A stretch of DNA of 50,515 nucleotides from an uncultured Bacteroidales bacterium (GTDB lineage Bacteria; Bacteroidota; Bacteroidia; Bacteroidales; UBA932), in NCBI GenBank assembly GCA_900319375.1, contig ONOI01000026.1, positions 1 to 50,515 of the forward strand, in the 5' to 3' direction. A program made the translations under genes and the position numbers. Below the pieces are notes generated by a model. It had not been told where the DNA came from, searched no databases, and saw only the letters and a program-made list of their open reading frames with translations. This document shows positions 34,096 to 41,235 of this stretch, piece by piece. How positions within the stretch are numbered: position 1 is the stretch's first letter; the number at the start of each line of letters is the position of its first letter.

Positions 34096-34167
34096 TAGCC
34101 CCTAGTGGAATCGAACCACTATTTAAGGTTTAGGAAACCTCCGTTCTATCCGTTGAACTAAGGAGCC
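34096..34167 (-). tRNA. tRNA-Arg (anticodon CCT)
   Basis: 72 nt cloverleaf on the minus strand. Acceptor GGCTCCT pairs with AGGGGCT, the D stem is GTTC/GAAC, the anticodon stem GAGGT/ACCTT encloses TTCCTAA (anticodon CCT, reading AGG), and the T arm has GTGGTTCGATTCCAC. Discriminator A; CCA is not encoded. It begins 12 bp after the rpmF stop, so it is probably processed from an mRNA-tRNA transcript. Confidence 0.95.
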
Positions 34168-34179
34168 AGGGAGAGCGTA

Positions 34180-34362
34180 TTATTCAGCGCTCTTCTCGAT
34201 AATCTGACGTCCGTGGTAGTAACCGCACTCAGGGCAGATGCGATGAGAGATGACGGTAGCGCCACAGTTAGGGCAGGTTGCGAGGGTAGGTACGGGAGCG
34301 AAGTCATGCGTACGCCTCTTTGCTGTTCTCTGCTTGGAGAATTTGTGTTTCGGATGTGCCAT
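34180..34362 (-). CDS. rpmF: 50S ribosomal protein L32
   Basis: 60 residues. Starts MAHPKHKFSKQRTAKRRTHD as in L32, with the zinc-binding CPNCG...CPECGYYHGR pair of CxxC motifs. It follows the yceD-like gene by 20 bp, the conserved yceD-rpmF order, and precedes tRNA-Arg by 12 bp. Because it keeps all four cysteines it is the zinc-containing form. Confidence 0.97.
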   Translation of the reverse strand: MAHPKHKFSKQRTAKRRTHDFAPVPTLATCPNCGATVISHRICPECGYYHGRQIIEKSAE

Positions 34363-34382
34363 TTCTTATACTGTTTAAATTA

Positions 34383-34796
34383 TTATTTGCTCAAATACTT
34401 TGTAGTCTCCGGATTACATTTTCCGTCTTCGTGGACCCTCTGGAGAGGCAGCGCGATACAGACGAAGTCGTAGACTTCCTGGCTGAAATCGAGTTCGGCA
34501 CCCTCCGGGGTGTACGTCTCTTCGAACCCGGTCTCAACCGGGATGTCCAGCTTCTCGAGGCAGCGGTCACACAATACCGTAACGGTTCCTTCGATATCTG
34601 CCTCAACATCTACCGAAACTCCGCGGTTGTTGATCTTAGCCTCAACTTTTATGTCTGCATCGAGTATCTCCTGATTCCCGAAGCCTTCAAAGAACTCTTT
34701 TCCTGCACTTTGACTGAGCTGGCTGACGCCTCTGCCCAGTTCGTTCAGATTTACTACAAAGGGCTGCAAAGTTAACAAATTTTTAGAATAAATCAA
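34383..34796 (-). CDS. DUF177 (YceD-like) protein
   Basis: Up to 137 residues. CDRCLEKLDIPVETGFEETYTP (the conserved CxRC motif) and VCIALPLQRVHEDGKC near the C-terminus identify the DUF177/YceD family, linked to 23S rRNA maturation and always near rpmF. The start is unclear: the longest frame begins with TTG at 34796, overlapping the typA stop (TTGA), but a good -7 box (34774-34767) lies inside that stretch and no ATG or GTG follows near it. Translation coupled to typA from the TTG is the simplest reading. Confidence 0.85.
   Translation of the reverse strand: MIYSKNLLTLQPFVVNLNELGRGVSQLSQSAGKEFFEGFGNQEILDADIKVEAKINNRGVSVDVEADIEGTVTVLCDRCLEKLDIPVETGFEETYTPEGAELDFSQEVYDFVCIALPLQRVHEDGKCNPETTKYLSK
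34767..34774 (-). promoter_or_regulatory. Candidate internal -7 box before yceD-rpmF
   Basis: CAAAGTTA reads TAACTTTG on the minus strand, a perfect match. It falls inside the first codons of the longest yceD frame, so it would feed rpmF and tRNA-Arg rather than full-length yceD, unless a non-ATG start is used. Confidence 0.5.
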
Positions 34797-36598
34797 TCCT
34801 CATCGTCGCTATTTCTCTTTCTCGCCAGAGGGTCGAGCAAAATCTTGCGCAGACGCATGTGGTGAGGGGTTACCTCGACCAGTTCGTCTTCCTGGATGTA
34901 CTCGAGCGCTTCTTCAAGAGAGAATTTGATGGCCGGAGGAAGAATAATCTTCTCGTCCGAGCCGGATGCGCGCATATTGGTAAGTTTCTTGGTCTTGCAG
35001 ATATTGATGTTGAGATCGCGCTCACGGGTATGTTCGCCGACTACCTGTCCCCCATAGATCTCCTCGCCGGGTTCTACGAAGAAGCGGCCGCGGTCGAGCA
35101 GCTTATTGATGGAATAGGCGATAGCCTGACCCGTCTCGAGCGAGACGAGCGAGCCGTTGTTGCGGCGCTCGATCTCTCCCTTGAACGGCTGATACTCCTT
35201 ATAGCGATGGGCCACGACGGCCTCGCCCTGGGTCGCGGTCAGCAGGTTGCTGCGCAGGCCCATCAGGCCGCGGGTCGGGATCTCGAACTCGAGCATCGTA
35301 CGGTCACCCCTCGGTTCCATATGGATAAGGGCTCCCTTGCGGCGGGTCGCGATCTCGATTGCAGCGCCTACGAACTGCTCGGGCACCTCGATGGACAGTT
35401 CCTCGATAGGCTCACACCTCTGGCCGCCGATCATCTTGTCGAGGACCTTAGGCTGGCCGACCTGGAGTTCGAAGCCCTCTCGACGCATAGTTTCGATAAG
35501 GATAGAGAGATGAAGGACGCCGCGGCCGTAGACTACGAACGAGTCTGCGGTAACGCCCGGTTTTACACGGAGGGCGAGGTTCTTCTCAAGCTCCTTTTCG
35601 AGGCGCTCCTTGATATGGCGGGAGGTAACGAACTTTCCGTCCTTGCCGAAGAAGGGCGAATTGTTGATAGTGAAGAGCATACTCATCGTAGGCTCGTCTA
35701 CTGCGATCGGAGGAAGGGCCTCCGGGTTTTCGTAGTCGGCAATAGTATCGCCGATCTCGAAGCCGTCTATTCCGACTACCGCGCAGATGTCGCCGCAGTG
35801 GACCTCCTGAGTCTCGGTTTTTCCGAGGCCCTCAAAGACCATCAACTGCTTGATTTTCTGCTTCTGGAACACGTCGTAGCGCTTGCAGAGGGTAATCTGC
35901 TGGCCGGATTTGATACAGCCGCGGGTAACTTTTCCTACTGCGATACGGCCTACATAAGGGCTGTACTCCAGCGAAGAGATAAGCATCTGGGGAGTTCCCT
36001 CAACGACCTGCGGAGCGGGGATTTCTTCGAGAATTACATCCAGCAGAGGGGTGATGTCCGTTCCGGGCTTACGCCAGTCCAGCGACATCCAGCCCTGCTT
36101 TGCCGAGCCGAAAACGGTCTTAAAGTCGAGCTGCTCCTCAGTAGCATTGAGGTTGAACATGAGGTCGAACACCTCTTCCTGGACTTCGTCCGGGCGGCAG
36201 TTCTGCTTGTCTACCTTGTTTACTACAACTACCGGTTTCTTACCGAGCTGAAGAGCTTTCTGAAGCACGAAACGGGTCTGGGGCATACAGCCTTCAAACG
36301 CATCTACGAGCAGCAGGACGCCGTCACACATGTTGAGGACTCTCTCCACTTCCCCGCCGAAATCGCTGTGGCCGGGAGTGTCGATGATGTTGATCTTTAC
36401 GCCTTTGTAGGTCACGGACACGTTCTTTGCGAGGATGGTGATTCCCCTCTCGCGCTCGAGGTCGTTGTTGTCCAGGATGAGCTGGCCGAGGTTCTCGGGC
36501 TGACGCACGAGGTTCGCCTGATAGATCATTCTGTCCACGAGCGTCGTTTTGCCGTGGTCGACGTGGGCGATAATCGCTATGTTTCTGATATCTGACAT
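34793..36598 (-). CDS. typA: Ribosome-associated GTPase TypA/BipA
   Basis: 601 residues from [20 protein letters not shown] (36598). G-motifs: AHVDHGKTT (P-loop), RGITI (switch I), DTPGHSDF and NKVDKQN. EF-G-like domains II, III and V follow, then the BipA-specific C-terminal domain with [31 protein letters not shown] and [14 protein letters not shown]. It binds the 70S ribosome and helps assembly or stress translation. The -7-like box TAACTTCG (36627-36620) lies 21 bp upstream. First gene of typA-yceD-rpmF-tRNA-Arg. Confidence 0.97.
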   Translation of the reverse strand: MSDIRNIAIIAHVDHGKTTLVDRMIYQANLVRQPENLGQLILDNNDLERERGITILAKNVSVTYKGVKINIIDTPGHSDFGGEVERVLNMCDGVLLLVDAFEGCMPQTRFVLQKALQLGKKPVVVVNKVDKQNCRPDEVQEEVFDLMFNLNATEEQLDFKTVFGSAKQGWMSLDWRKPGTDITPLLDVILEEIPAPQVVEGTPQMLISSLEYSPYVGRIAVGKVTRGCIKSGQQITLCKRYDVFQKQKIKQLMVFEGLGKTETQEVHCGDICAVVGIDGFEIGDTIADYENPEALPPIAVDEPTMSMLFTINNSPFFGKDGKFVTSRHIKERLEKELEKNLALRVKPGVTADSFVVYGRGVLHLSILIETMRREGFELQVGQPKVLDKMIGGQRCEPIEELSIEVPEQFVGAAIEIATRRKGALIHMEPRGDRTMLEFEIPTRGLMGLRSNLLTATQGEAVVAHRYKEYQPFKGEIERRNNGSLVSLETGQAIAYSINKLLDRGRFFVEPGEEIYGGQVVGEHTRERDLNINICKTKKLTNMRASGSDEKIILPPAIKFSLEEALEYIQEDELVEVTPHHMRLRKILLDPLARKRNSDDED

Positions 36599-36619
36599 TC
36601 TAACCAATAATAAAGCCCG

Positions 36620-36627
36620 CGAAGTTA
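36620..36627 (-). promoter_or_regulatory. -7 box of typA
   Basis: CGAAGTTA reads TAACTTCG on the minus strand, one mismatch to consensus, 21 bp from the ATG. Confidence 0.5.
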
Positions 36628-36695
36628 CTAATTTTCAGCGTAACTGCAAATCCGGATACCTAAAAATAGCTATTGTCAATGATGGGCAAAGTATC

Positions 36696-36703
36696 TAAAT
36701 TTG
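36696..36703 (+). promoter_or_regulatory. -7 box of aldolase gene (near-leaderless)
   Basis: TAAATTTG, perfect match, 8 bp before ATG at 36712. It argues against the longer frame from 36673. Confidence 0.65.
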
Positions 36704-36711
36704 CTCCCGTT

Positions 36712-37539
36712 ATGAAAACGATCAAAGAAGTTCTTTACGATTGCCAGGCCGCGAAGACTGCAGTGCTGGCTACTAATTTCTATAACTACGAAACTTTGGT
36801 ATGCGTCGCCCGCGCCGCTCAGGCCGTCGGAGCGCCGGTGATGCTGCAGCTTACCCGCTCGTCGATCGACTATATGGGCCTCCATACGGCCTACAAGATG
36901 GGCAGGCAGGTTATCGAAGACTATGGCCTTCAGGGATATATCCATCTGGACCATGGTCCGTCTCTCGAGCTGGTCCAGCGCTGCCTTGACGAGGGCTTCG
37001 ATTCGGTGATGATCGATGCGTCCGAAAAGCCTTTTGCAGAGAATGTCGAGACCTCGGCCAAGGCGGTCGAGATGGCAAGGCCCTACGGGGCCAATGTCGA
37101 AGCCGAACTCGGTTATGTCGCGAAGCTCGGTCAGGAGCAGGGCGGCGGGTTTACCACCCCCGAGCAGGCCGTGGAGTTTGTCGGAGCGACCGGCGTAGAC
37201 GCGCTGGCGGTCTCGATCGGCTCGGCCCACGGCTTCTACAAGCTGCCTCCGCACCTTGATATCCCCCGCCTCGCCGCGATCCACGCCGCCACGCCGGTCG
37301 CCCTGGTCCTCCACGGCTCTTCCGGGATTCCCCACGACCAGGTTCGCGAAGCTATCGCAAACGGTATCGTGAAGGTGAATCTCGCGACCGAAATCAAAGA
37401 CAACTTTATGCGCGCCCTGAAGAAGGTTCTTTCCGAGAGCGACGAGATCGATCTCCGCAAGGTTTTCCCAAAGGCGATGGAGCCCGTAGTAGAACTTTTG
37501 AAGGAAAAGTACGAAGTCACAGGAGCGAAAGTGAAATAA
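36712..37539 (+). CDS. Class II fructose/tagatose-bisphosphate aldolase
   Basis: 275 residues from ATG at 36712. The start at 36673 would add 13 residues that span the promoter. Zinc ligands and active-site motifs of class II aldolases: YIHLDHGPSLE (catalytic Asp, His ligand), VEAELGYVAKLGQEQGG, SIGSAHGFYK (His), LHGSSGIPHDQV (His) and GIVKVNLATEIKDNF (phosphate binding). The short length resembles the GatY/KbaY and short FbaA branch; substrate cannot be settled by reading. It cleaves a ketose-1,6-bisphosphate in glycolysis or in a sugar catabolic path. Confidence 0.92.
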   Translation: MKTIKEVLYDCQAAKTAVLATNFYNYETLVCVARAAQAVGAPVMLQLTRSSIDYMGLHTAYKMGRQVIEDYGLQGYIHLDHGPSLELVQRCLDEGFDSVMIDASEKPFAENVETSAKAVEMARPYGANVEAELGYVAKLGQEQGGGFTTPEQAVEFVGATGVDALAVSIGSAHGFYKLPPHLDIPRLAAIHAATPVALVLHGSSGIPHDQVREAIANGIVKVNLATEIKDNFMRALKKVLSESDEIDLRKVFPKAMEPVVELLKEKYEVTGAKVK

Positions 37540-37543
37540 TTGC

Positions 37544-37551
37544 TATATTTG
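37544..37551 (+). promoter_or_regulatory. -7 box of lipoprotein gene
   Basis: TATATTTG, perfect match, 21 bp before the ATG at 37573. Confidence 0.65.
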
Positions 37552-37572
37552 GGAAAATTAACACCAAATCTT

Positions 37573-38052
37573 ATGAAGAAACTCGCTCTTTTCTTGGCAG
37601 CTGCCGCTCTGCTTTTCGTCGGCTGCAAACCCGAAGGCCAACCGGAAGACGACAAGGCCGGACAGACCGAAGTCGGTCTTTGGTATGGTTATAACACACC
37701 CGACAGCAAGGAAGATGTCGCATATGTTCTCGAGCTTAAGAAAGACGGAACTGCAGACTTTATCATCTCCGCCTGGGGATGTCGCTATCAGGGCCCTTAC
37801 ACCTACGATGGAAAAGTCGTGAAGCTTACCTGGAACAAGTTCCTCGCACGCCCCAATGCTTTTGATTACATGGAGCTTTACAACGACTACCCTACTCTTC
37901 CTCAGAATCTTTATCTCCATTGGGAAGACGGAACTACTTCCGAGGACGCGAACCAGTACGGCGCCGTCATCGAGATCAGTTTCACCTACTCAGGAGACAC
38001 CGGCGAGATCGACATGTTCAACAAACCCTGCGTCGCCGAACGTCAGAAATAA
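37573..38052 (+). CDS. Small lipoprotein of unknown function
   Basis: 159 residues, lipoprotein signal MKKLALFLAAAALLFVGCKP (Cys18). The body starts with GLWYGYNTPDSKEDVAYVLE, LKKDGTADFIISAWG and KVVKLTWNKF, a beta-rich lipocalin-like or calycin-like pattern seen in many Bacteroidetes lipoproteins. I recognise no specific family. It stands alone between the aldolase and a bidirectional terminator. Confidence 0.75.
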   Translation: MKKLALFLAAAALLFVGCKPEGQPEDDKAGQTEVGLWYGYNTPDSKEDVAYVLELKKDGTADFIISAWGCRYQGPYTYDGKVVKLTWNKFLARPNAFDYMELYNDYPTLPQNLYLHWEDGTTSEDANQYGAVIEISFTYSGDTGEIDMFNKPCVAERQK

Positions 38053-38073
38053 ATGGTTCATCTCGCGCATACG

Positions 38074-38103
38074 AAAAAAGGCAGCCAATTGGCTGCCTTT
38101 TTT
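38074..38103. terminator. Bidirectional terminator
   Basis: AAAAAAGGCAGCC, loop AATT, GGCTGCCTTTTTT. Works for the lipoprotein gene (plus) and for tRNA-Leu (minus). Confidence 0.9.
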
Positions 38104-38108
38104 CGAAG

Positions 38109-38191
38109 TGCGCGAGATGAGACTCGAACTCACACAGGTTTTACCCCACTAGCTCCTGAAACTAGCGCGTCTACCATTTCGCCACCCGCGC
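38109..38191 (-). tRNA. tRNA-Leu (anticodon CAG)
   Basis: 83 nt on the minus strand. Acceptor GCGCGGG/CTCGCGC, D arm with GGCGAAATGGTAGACGC, anticodon loop TTCAGGA (CAG, reading CTG), a variable arm (GTGGGGTAAAACCTGT) typical for class II tRNA, and T arm GTGAGTTCGAGTCTCAT. Discriminator A; CCA not encoded. Confidence 0.96.
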
Positions 38192-38201
38192 TTTGGGATT
38201 G

Positions 38202-38209
38202 CAAAGATA
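38202..38209 (-). promoter_or_regulatory. -7 box of tRNA-Leu
   Basis: CAAAGATA reads TATCTTTG on the minus strand, 10 bp before the tRNA's first base. Confidence 0.75.
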
Positions 38210-38226
38210 GACATTTTTTTGGAATG

Positions 38227-38751
38227 TCAAAACACAAGTGTCAGGGCGAGGATGAGTTGGTCGGGGCGAAGAAAGTACTTCGATCCGCGCTCGCGTATTT
38301 GGCCGCAGGTCTCGCAGGCATAGACTGAGTAGGTCTCATAGCCGGCCCAGAAACCAAGACCGAAATCGAGGTTCAGATTCTTTCCCAGCATACGGGAGTA
38401 GCCGGCGGTAAGCGAGCCGCCGTAGCGGTCTCCTTCTTCTGTGAAGGCGGAAGCCATACTGTATTCCTGATAGCGGGCTTTACCCGAGAGCCAGAGCCCT
38501 GAGTAGACATACCAGGGCCACCACCTGGCGCCGGCTCCGAAGGAGCGCTGACGGAAGGCGTCGAAATAAGGATTGTAGCGGACATCTGCATCGGCGCTCC
38601 AATGCCTCGAAAAGCCTACCGACGCCTCAAAATCCAGGGTCCCGCCCTGAACCAGCTCAACTACATTTGCACGGAGGGCGTATTTGGTTTCCTGAGCCCA
38701 GGCGCCGAGGCTGAGCGCCAGCCCCAGCGCAATAAATAAATGCTTAAACAT
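38227..38751 (-). CDS. DUF3575 outer-membrane-type protein
   Basis: 174 residues with signal peptide (MFKHLFIALGLALSLGAWAQ). Alternating aromatic strands (YALRANVVELVQGGTLDFEA, WWPWYVYSGLWLSGKARYQ, YGGSLTAGYSRMLG, NLNLDFGLGFWAGYETY) suggest a small beta-barrel; the sequence fits DUF3575, often encoded beside fimbrial or other surface genes in Bacteroidales. The pair of Cys in YACETCGQI may form a disulfide. It lies 3 bp after the metalloprotease-like lipoprotein, hence in one unit. Confidence 0.8.
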   Translation of the reverse strand: MFKHLFIALGLALSLGAWAQETKYALRANVVELVQGGTLDFEASVGFSRHWSADADVRYNPYFDAFRQRSFGAGARWWPWYVYSGLWLSGKARYQEYSMASAFTEEGDRYGGSLTAGYSRMLGKNLNLDFGLGFWAGYETYSVYACETCGQIRERGSKYFLRPDQLILALTLVF

Positions 38752-38754
38752 GGG

Positions 38755-40332
38755 CTACAGGTATTTATTGAAAGCTTCGTTGATCATGCTCTTGCTCTCC
38801 GGATAGAGGCTCAGCAGGCGCGAGCGGAGAGCATCTACTGAATGGACGTCTGAGGTTAGCGCCACGAATATCTTGAAGCGGTTCATCCCGCGCTCGTCAA
38901 GATACATCAGGATCTGAGGAGAGAACCAGTATTTACCTCCATAGAACTTATCGGTAGGACCATACCTTTCGCGGTAGAGCACATTCTCGACATAGTAGGC
39001 CCACATTTCTGAGACTGCGCAGTATCCGGCGCGGTCTTCTGTTCCGATCCCGTAAGTAACTCCGCCGGAGGACATATACGAAGTAAGTATGTGTAGGATT
39101 ACATTGTCCCAGTACTCACTCCCGACTCTCATATAGTGACTTGCATGGGCGATTTCGTGTATTACGCTGCGGTAGATATCCGGATAGGAGGTCTTGTTCT
39201 TCAGGCCCAGGACAATGTCCGGAAGAAACATCTTTATAATAGGAGTGTACTCCCCCAGCAGGGATTGGACCATGTCGAAATCCAGTACCGGTCCCTGCTG
39301 AAGCATAGGGGCGGCGCTGCCTTCGAGCAATTGGCAGGACCATATCCTGAGATTTGCCGGAGGGGTTGCTATCTTTACCCCGTTGCTGACGCAGCTCTCG
39401 TAGTAATCATAAGCCGCATTGTTGATAACTGAGCGGCGCCACAACTTAGCCTCTGAATTCTTGGTAATCAGGAGGTTATAACCCTTGGCGCTGTGTTTTC
39501 CAAGGGTCGAGATCGAGCCCTTCACCATAATGAGGTTGATGCCCTGACTGAAGCCCTTACGATTCGTAAACTCTATGCGGTAACGGGGATCTGAAGTAAA
39601 GCTTTTCTCCATCTCATAATACCCTTCTTCGTCTGTAAAGGCCCTGGCGAACTTTACGAAAACATTGCAGCTGACCTTCACTCCCTTCAGCCCTACAGAG
39701 TGTATATCGTAATCCGCGTCAACTATAGTAATACGGCCGGCCGGATAGGAAGGCTTACCGCCGGCCTTAGTCTCGGCGGAAAGCATCGAGGAATTCCCCG
39801 TCAGCTCAAAAGCCATATTTTCTACGGCATCCCAGTCTATCCAATCCGGAGCAGATTTAGTCGCATTCTCTGAGGGAATAAAGCATTCGTCAAGGAGTTC
39901 ACACTCGATCCAGTCCGGGGCTTCGAAATCCGGCGGGACTACCGCATACTGCCAGGTAATATCCTCCTCAGGGATATCCGGATCGTGGTAATAATCACCC
40001 TCTTTGACTATACTGTAATCCAGAGGATGGTCCAACATCTGTACGCCCATCTCTTCCAGAAGGCGGATATCGTCTTCGTTTCCGGGGAGCAAACGTACGT
40101 AATTGTCTGTAGGGGTCAGCGTCACGACCGTTGCTTTGGTAGGATAGAGCACCTGAAGAGCTTTAGTCATGTTTTCGACGGTATAGGGATCTTCGAGTTT
40201 CTCTCCCAGGACAAGGAGTTCGTGTTCTACGTCCGAGCCGTCGTCATAAGAAATGTTTTCCGGATCCAGTCCGGTAGGAGAACAGGCGGCAAGCAGCGCC
40301 GCCAGGCATAATAACAATTGAAGTCTTTTCAT
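38755..40332 (-). CDS. Putative zinc-metallopeptidase lipoprotein (HEIAH)
   Basis: 525 residues, lipoprotein signal LQLLLCLAALLAACSPTG. A carboxypeptidase-regulatory-like beta segment is suggested around 200-290 (VGLKGVKVSCNVFVKFARAF, TDEEGYYEMEKSF, YRIEFTNRKGF). Near residue 392 is SVIHEIAHASHYMRVG: an HExxH zinc site, with a candidate third ligand Glu later in CAVSEMWAYYVENVLYRER, the gluzincin layout. I do not recognise the family; a surface or periplasmic peptidase is the best inference. It has its own promoter box (40363-40356) after a strong terminator and is followed by the DUF3575 gene. Confidence 0.7.
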   Translation of the reverse strand: MKRLQLLLCLAALLAACSPTGLDPENISYDDGSDVEHELLVLGEKLEDPYTVENMTKALQVLYPTKATVVTLTPTDNYVRLLPGNEDDIRLLEEMGVQMLDHPLDYSIVKEGDYYHDPDIPEEDITWQYAVVPPDFEAPDWIECELLDECFIPSENATKSAPDWIDWDAVENMAFELTGNSSMLSAETKAGGKPSYPAGRITIVDADYDIHSVGLKGVKVSCNVFVKFARAFTDEEGYYEMEKSFTSDPRYRIEFTNRKGFSQGINLIMVKGSISTLGKHSAKGYNLLITKNSEAKLWRRSVINNAAYDYYESCVSNGVKIATPPANLRIWSCQLLEGSAAPMLQQGPVLDFDMVQSLLGEYTPIIKMFLPDIVLGLKNKTSYPDIYRSVIHEIAHASHYMRVGSEYWDNVILHILTSYMSSGGVTYGIGTEDRAGYCAVSEMWAYYVENVLYRERYGPTDKFYGGKYWFSPQILMYLDERGMNRFKIFVALTSDVHSVDALRSRLLSLYPESKSMINEAFNKYL

Positions 40333-40355
40333 AACACAAAACAGTTTGGTTGAGA

Positions 40356-40363
40356 CAAAAGTA
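40356..40363 (-). promoter_or_regulatory. -7 box of metallopeptidase-DUF3575 unit
   Basis: CAAAAGTA reads TACTTTTG on the minus strand, perfect to TAnnTTTG, 23 bp from the ATG. Confidence 0.65.
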
Positions 40364-40370
40364 TAAAAGA

Positions 40371-40402
40371 ATAGCCGTGTAAAAACGTGTTTACACGGCT
40401 AT
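40371..40402 (-). terminator. Terminator of the TonB-receptor/DUF4249 unit
   Basis: A perfect 13-bp stem, ATAGCCGTGTAAA (40371-40383) with TTTACACGGCTAT (40390-40402), and TCTTTT on the minus side. Confidence 0.85.
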
Positions 40403-40421
40403 CTTCACCTCAACTCTAAAA

Positions 40422-41231
40422 TTAAGGTATATCTATTTCGTAGAAAGTCGACCCATAGCCTGCCCAGCAGCCATATCCACCAACCACATTGGACGCAGGG
40501 GTTGCCCGTACCGGGAAGAACGGATCTCTCGAGAATACCCATTCATCGAAAAGGCCCTTCCAGTAGTTGTAAGACACTGCATCCATCGTACTGAAGCGTA
40601 CCGAGACGTGGTCGCCGTGTTCGAAATTCCAGGCAAATCCAGGACCCATCACATCAAAGCCCCTGAATATCGTAGACTCATAGTCTGCGGGGATGGCACT
40701 TCCCTCTACCAGGGAGTAGGTGCTCATCAGGTAAGTACTGTCCTTCCCTTCCCTCTTGGTAAAGAATCCATAATAACTACCGTCCTGAGGAGTAAAACCT
40801 ACTGTTATGAGCGCTCCGTCTTTGCTCTCCAGAGGTTCGATCTTGGTCAGAGTCTGGGGAGCGGGAACAGTCGTTACTGCGCTGGCCTCAGTTTTTCCAT
40901 ATTTTATGCTCAGGGTATAGCTCTTTCCTGCCTGACCCTTCATCGAAGAGGTCGTATATATATAAGGAGGGAAATACCTTTCGTCCATCATTCCTGTAAG
41001 GGGAACGGTCTGCTCGCCGTCGCTTAGCGTAACGGTAGCCCAGCGAAGGACATGGTTCGAGAGCTGCTCATAGTCCAGCGTTCCTTCAACCACCGCTACC
41101 GAAGAAGTCAGTATCACCACCGGATATCCGCCGTCTTCGATCCATCCGTCCACTACCAGGTGTTCGTCTATCTTCTCAACCGTACAGCCGGCCAGCAGAA
41201 GGCTTAAAGCTATTAACAGAAACTTTCTCAT
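40422..41231 (-). CDS. DUF4249 lipoprotein
   Basis: 269 residues, lipoprotein signal MRKFLLIALSLLLAGCTVEK (Cys16). The pattern VVDGWIEDGGYPVVILTSSV, VTLSDGEQTVPLTG, GKSYTLSIKYGKTEASAVTT and VPAPQTLTKIE is characteristic of DUF4249, a family almost always encoded next to a TonB-dependent receptor in Bacteroidetes, as here (4 bp gap). It is presumably a surface partner of that receptor. Ligand unknown. Confidence 0.9.
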   Translation of the reverse strand: MRKFLLIALSLLLAGCTVEKIDEHLVVDGWIEDGGYPVVILTSSVAVVEGTLDYEQLSNHVLRWATVTLSDGEQTVPLTGMMDERYFPPYIYTTSSMKGQAGKSYTLSIKYGKTEASAVTTVPAPQTLTKIEPLESKDGALITVGFTPQDGSYYGFFTKREGKDSTYLMSTYSLVEGSAIPADYESTIFRGFDVMGPGFAWNFEHGDHVSVRFSTMDAVSYNYWKGLFDEWVFSRDPFFPVRATPASNVVGGYGCWAGYGSTFYEIDIP

Positions 41232-41235
41232 AGTC

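Noticed and set aside
34859..36595. Very long plus-strand frame opposite typA (similar ones opposite asnS, pheT and the TonB receptor)
   Set aside because: Antisense shadow caused by GC-rich codon bias of the real genes; no start context or family match.
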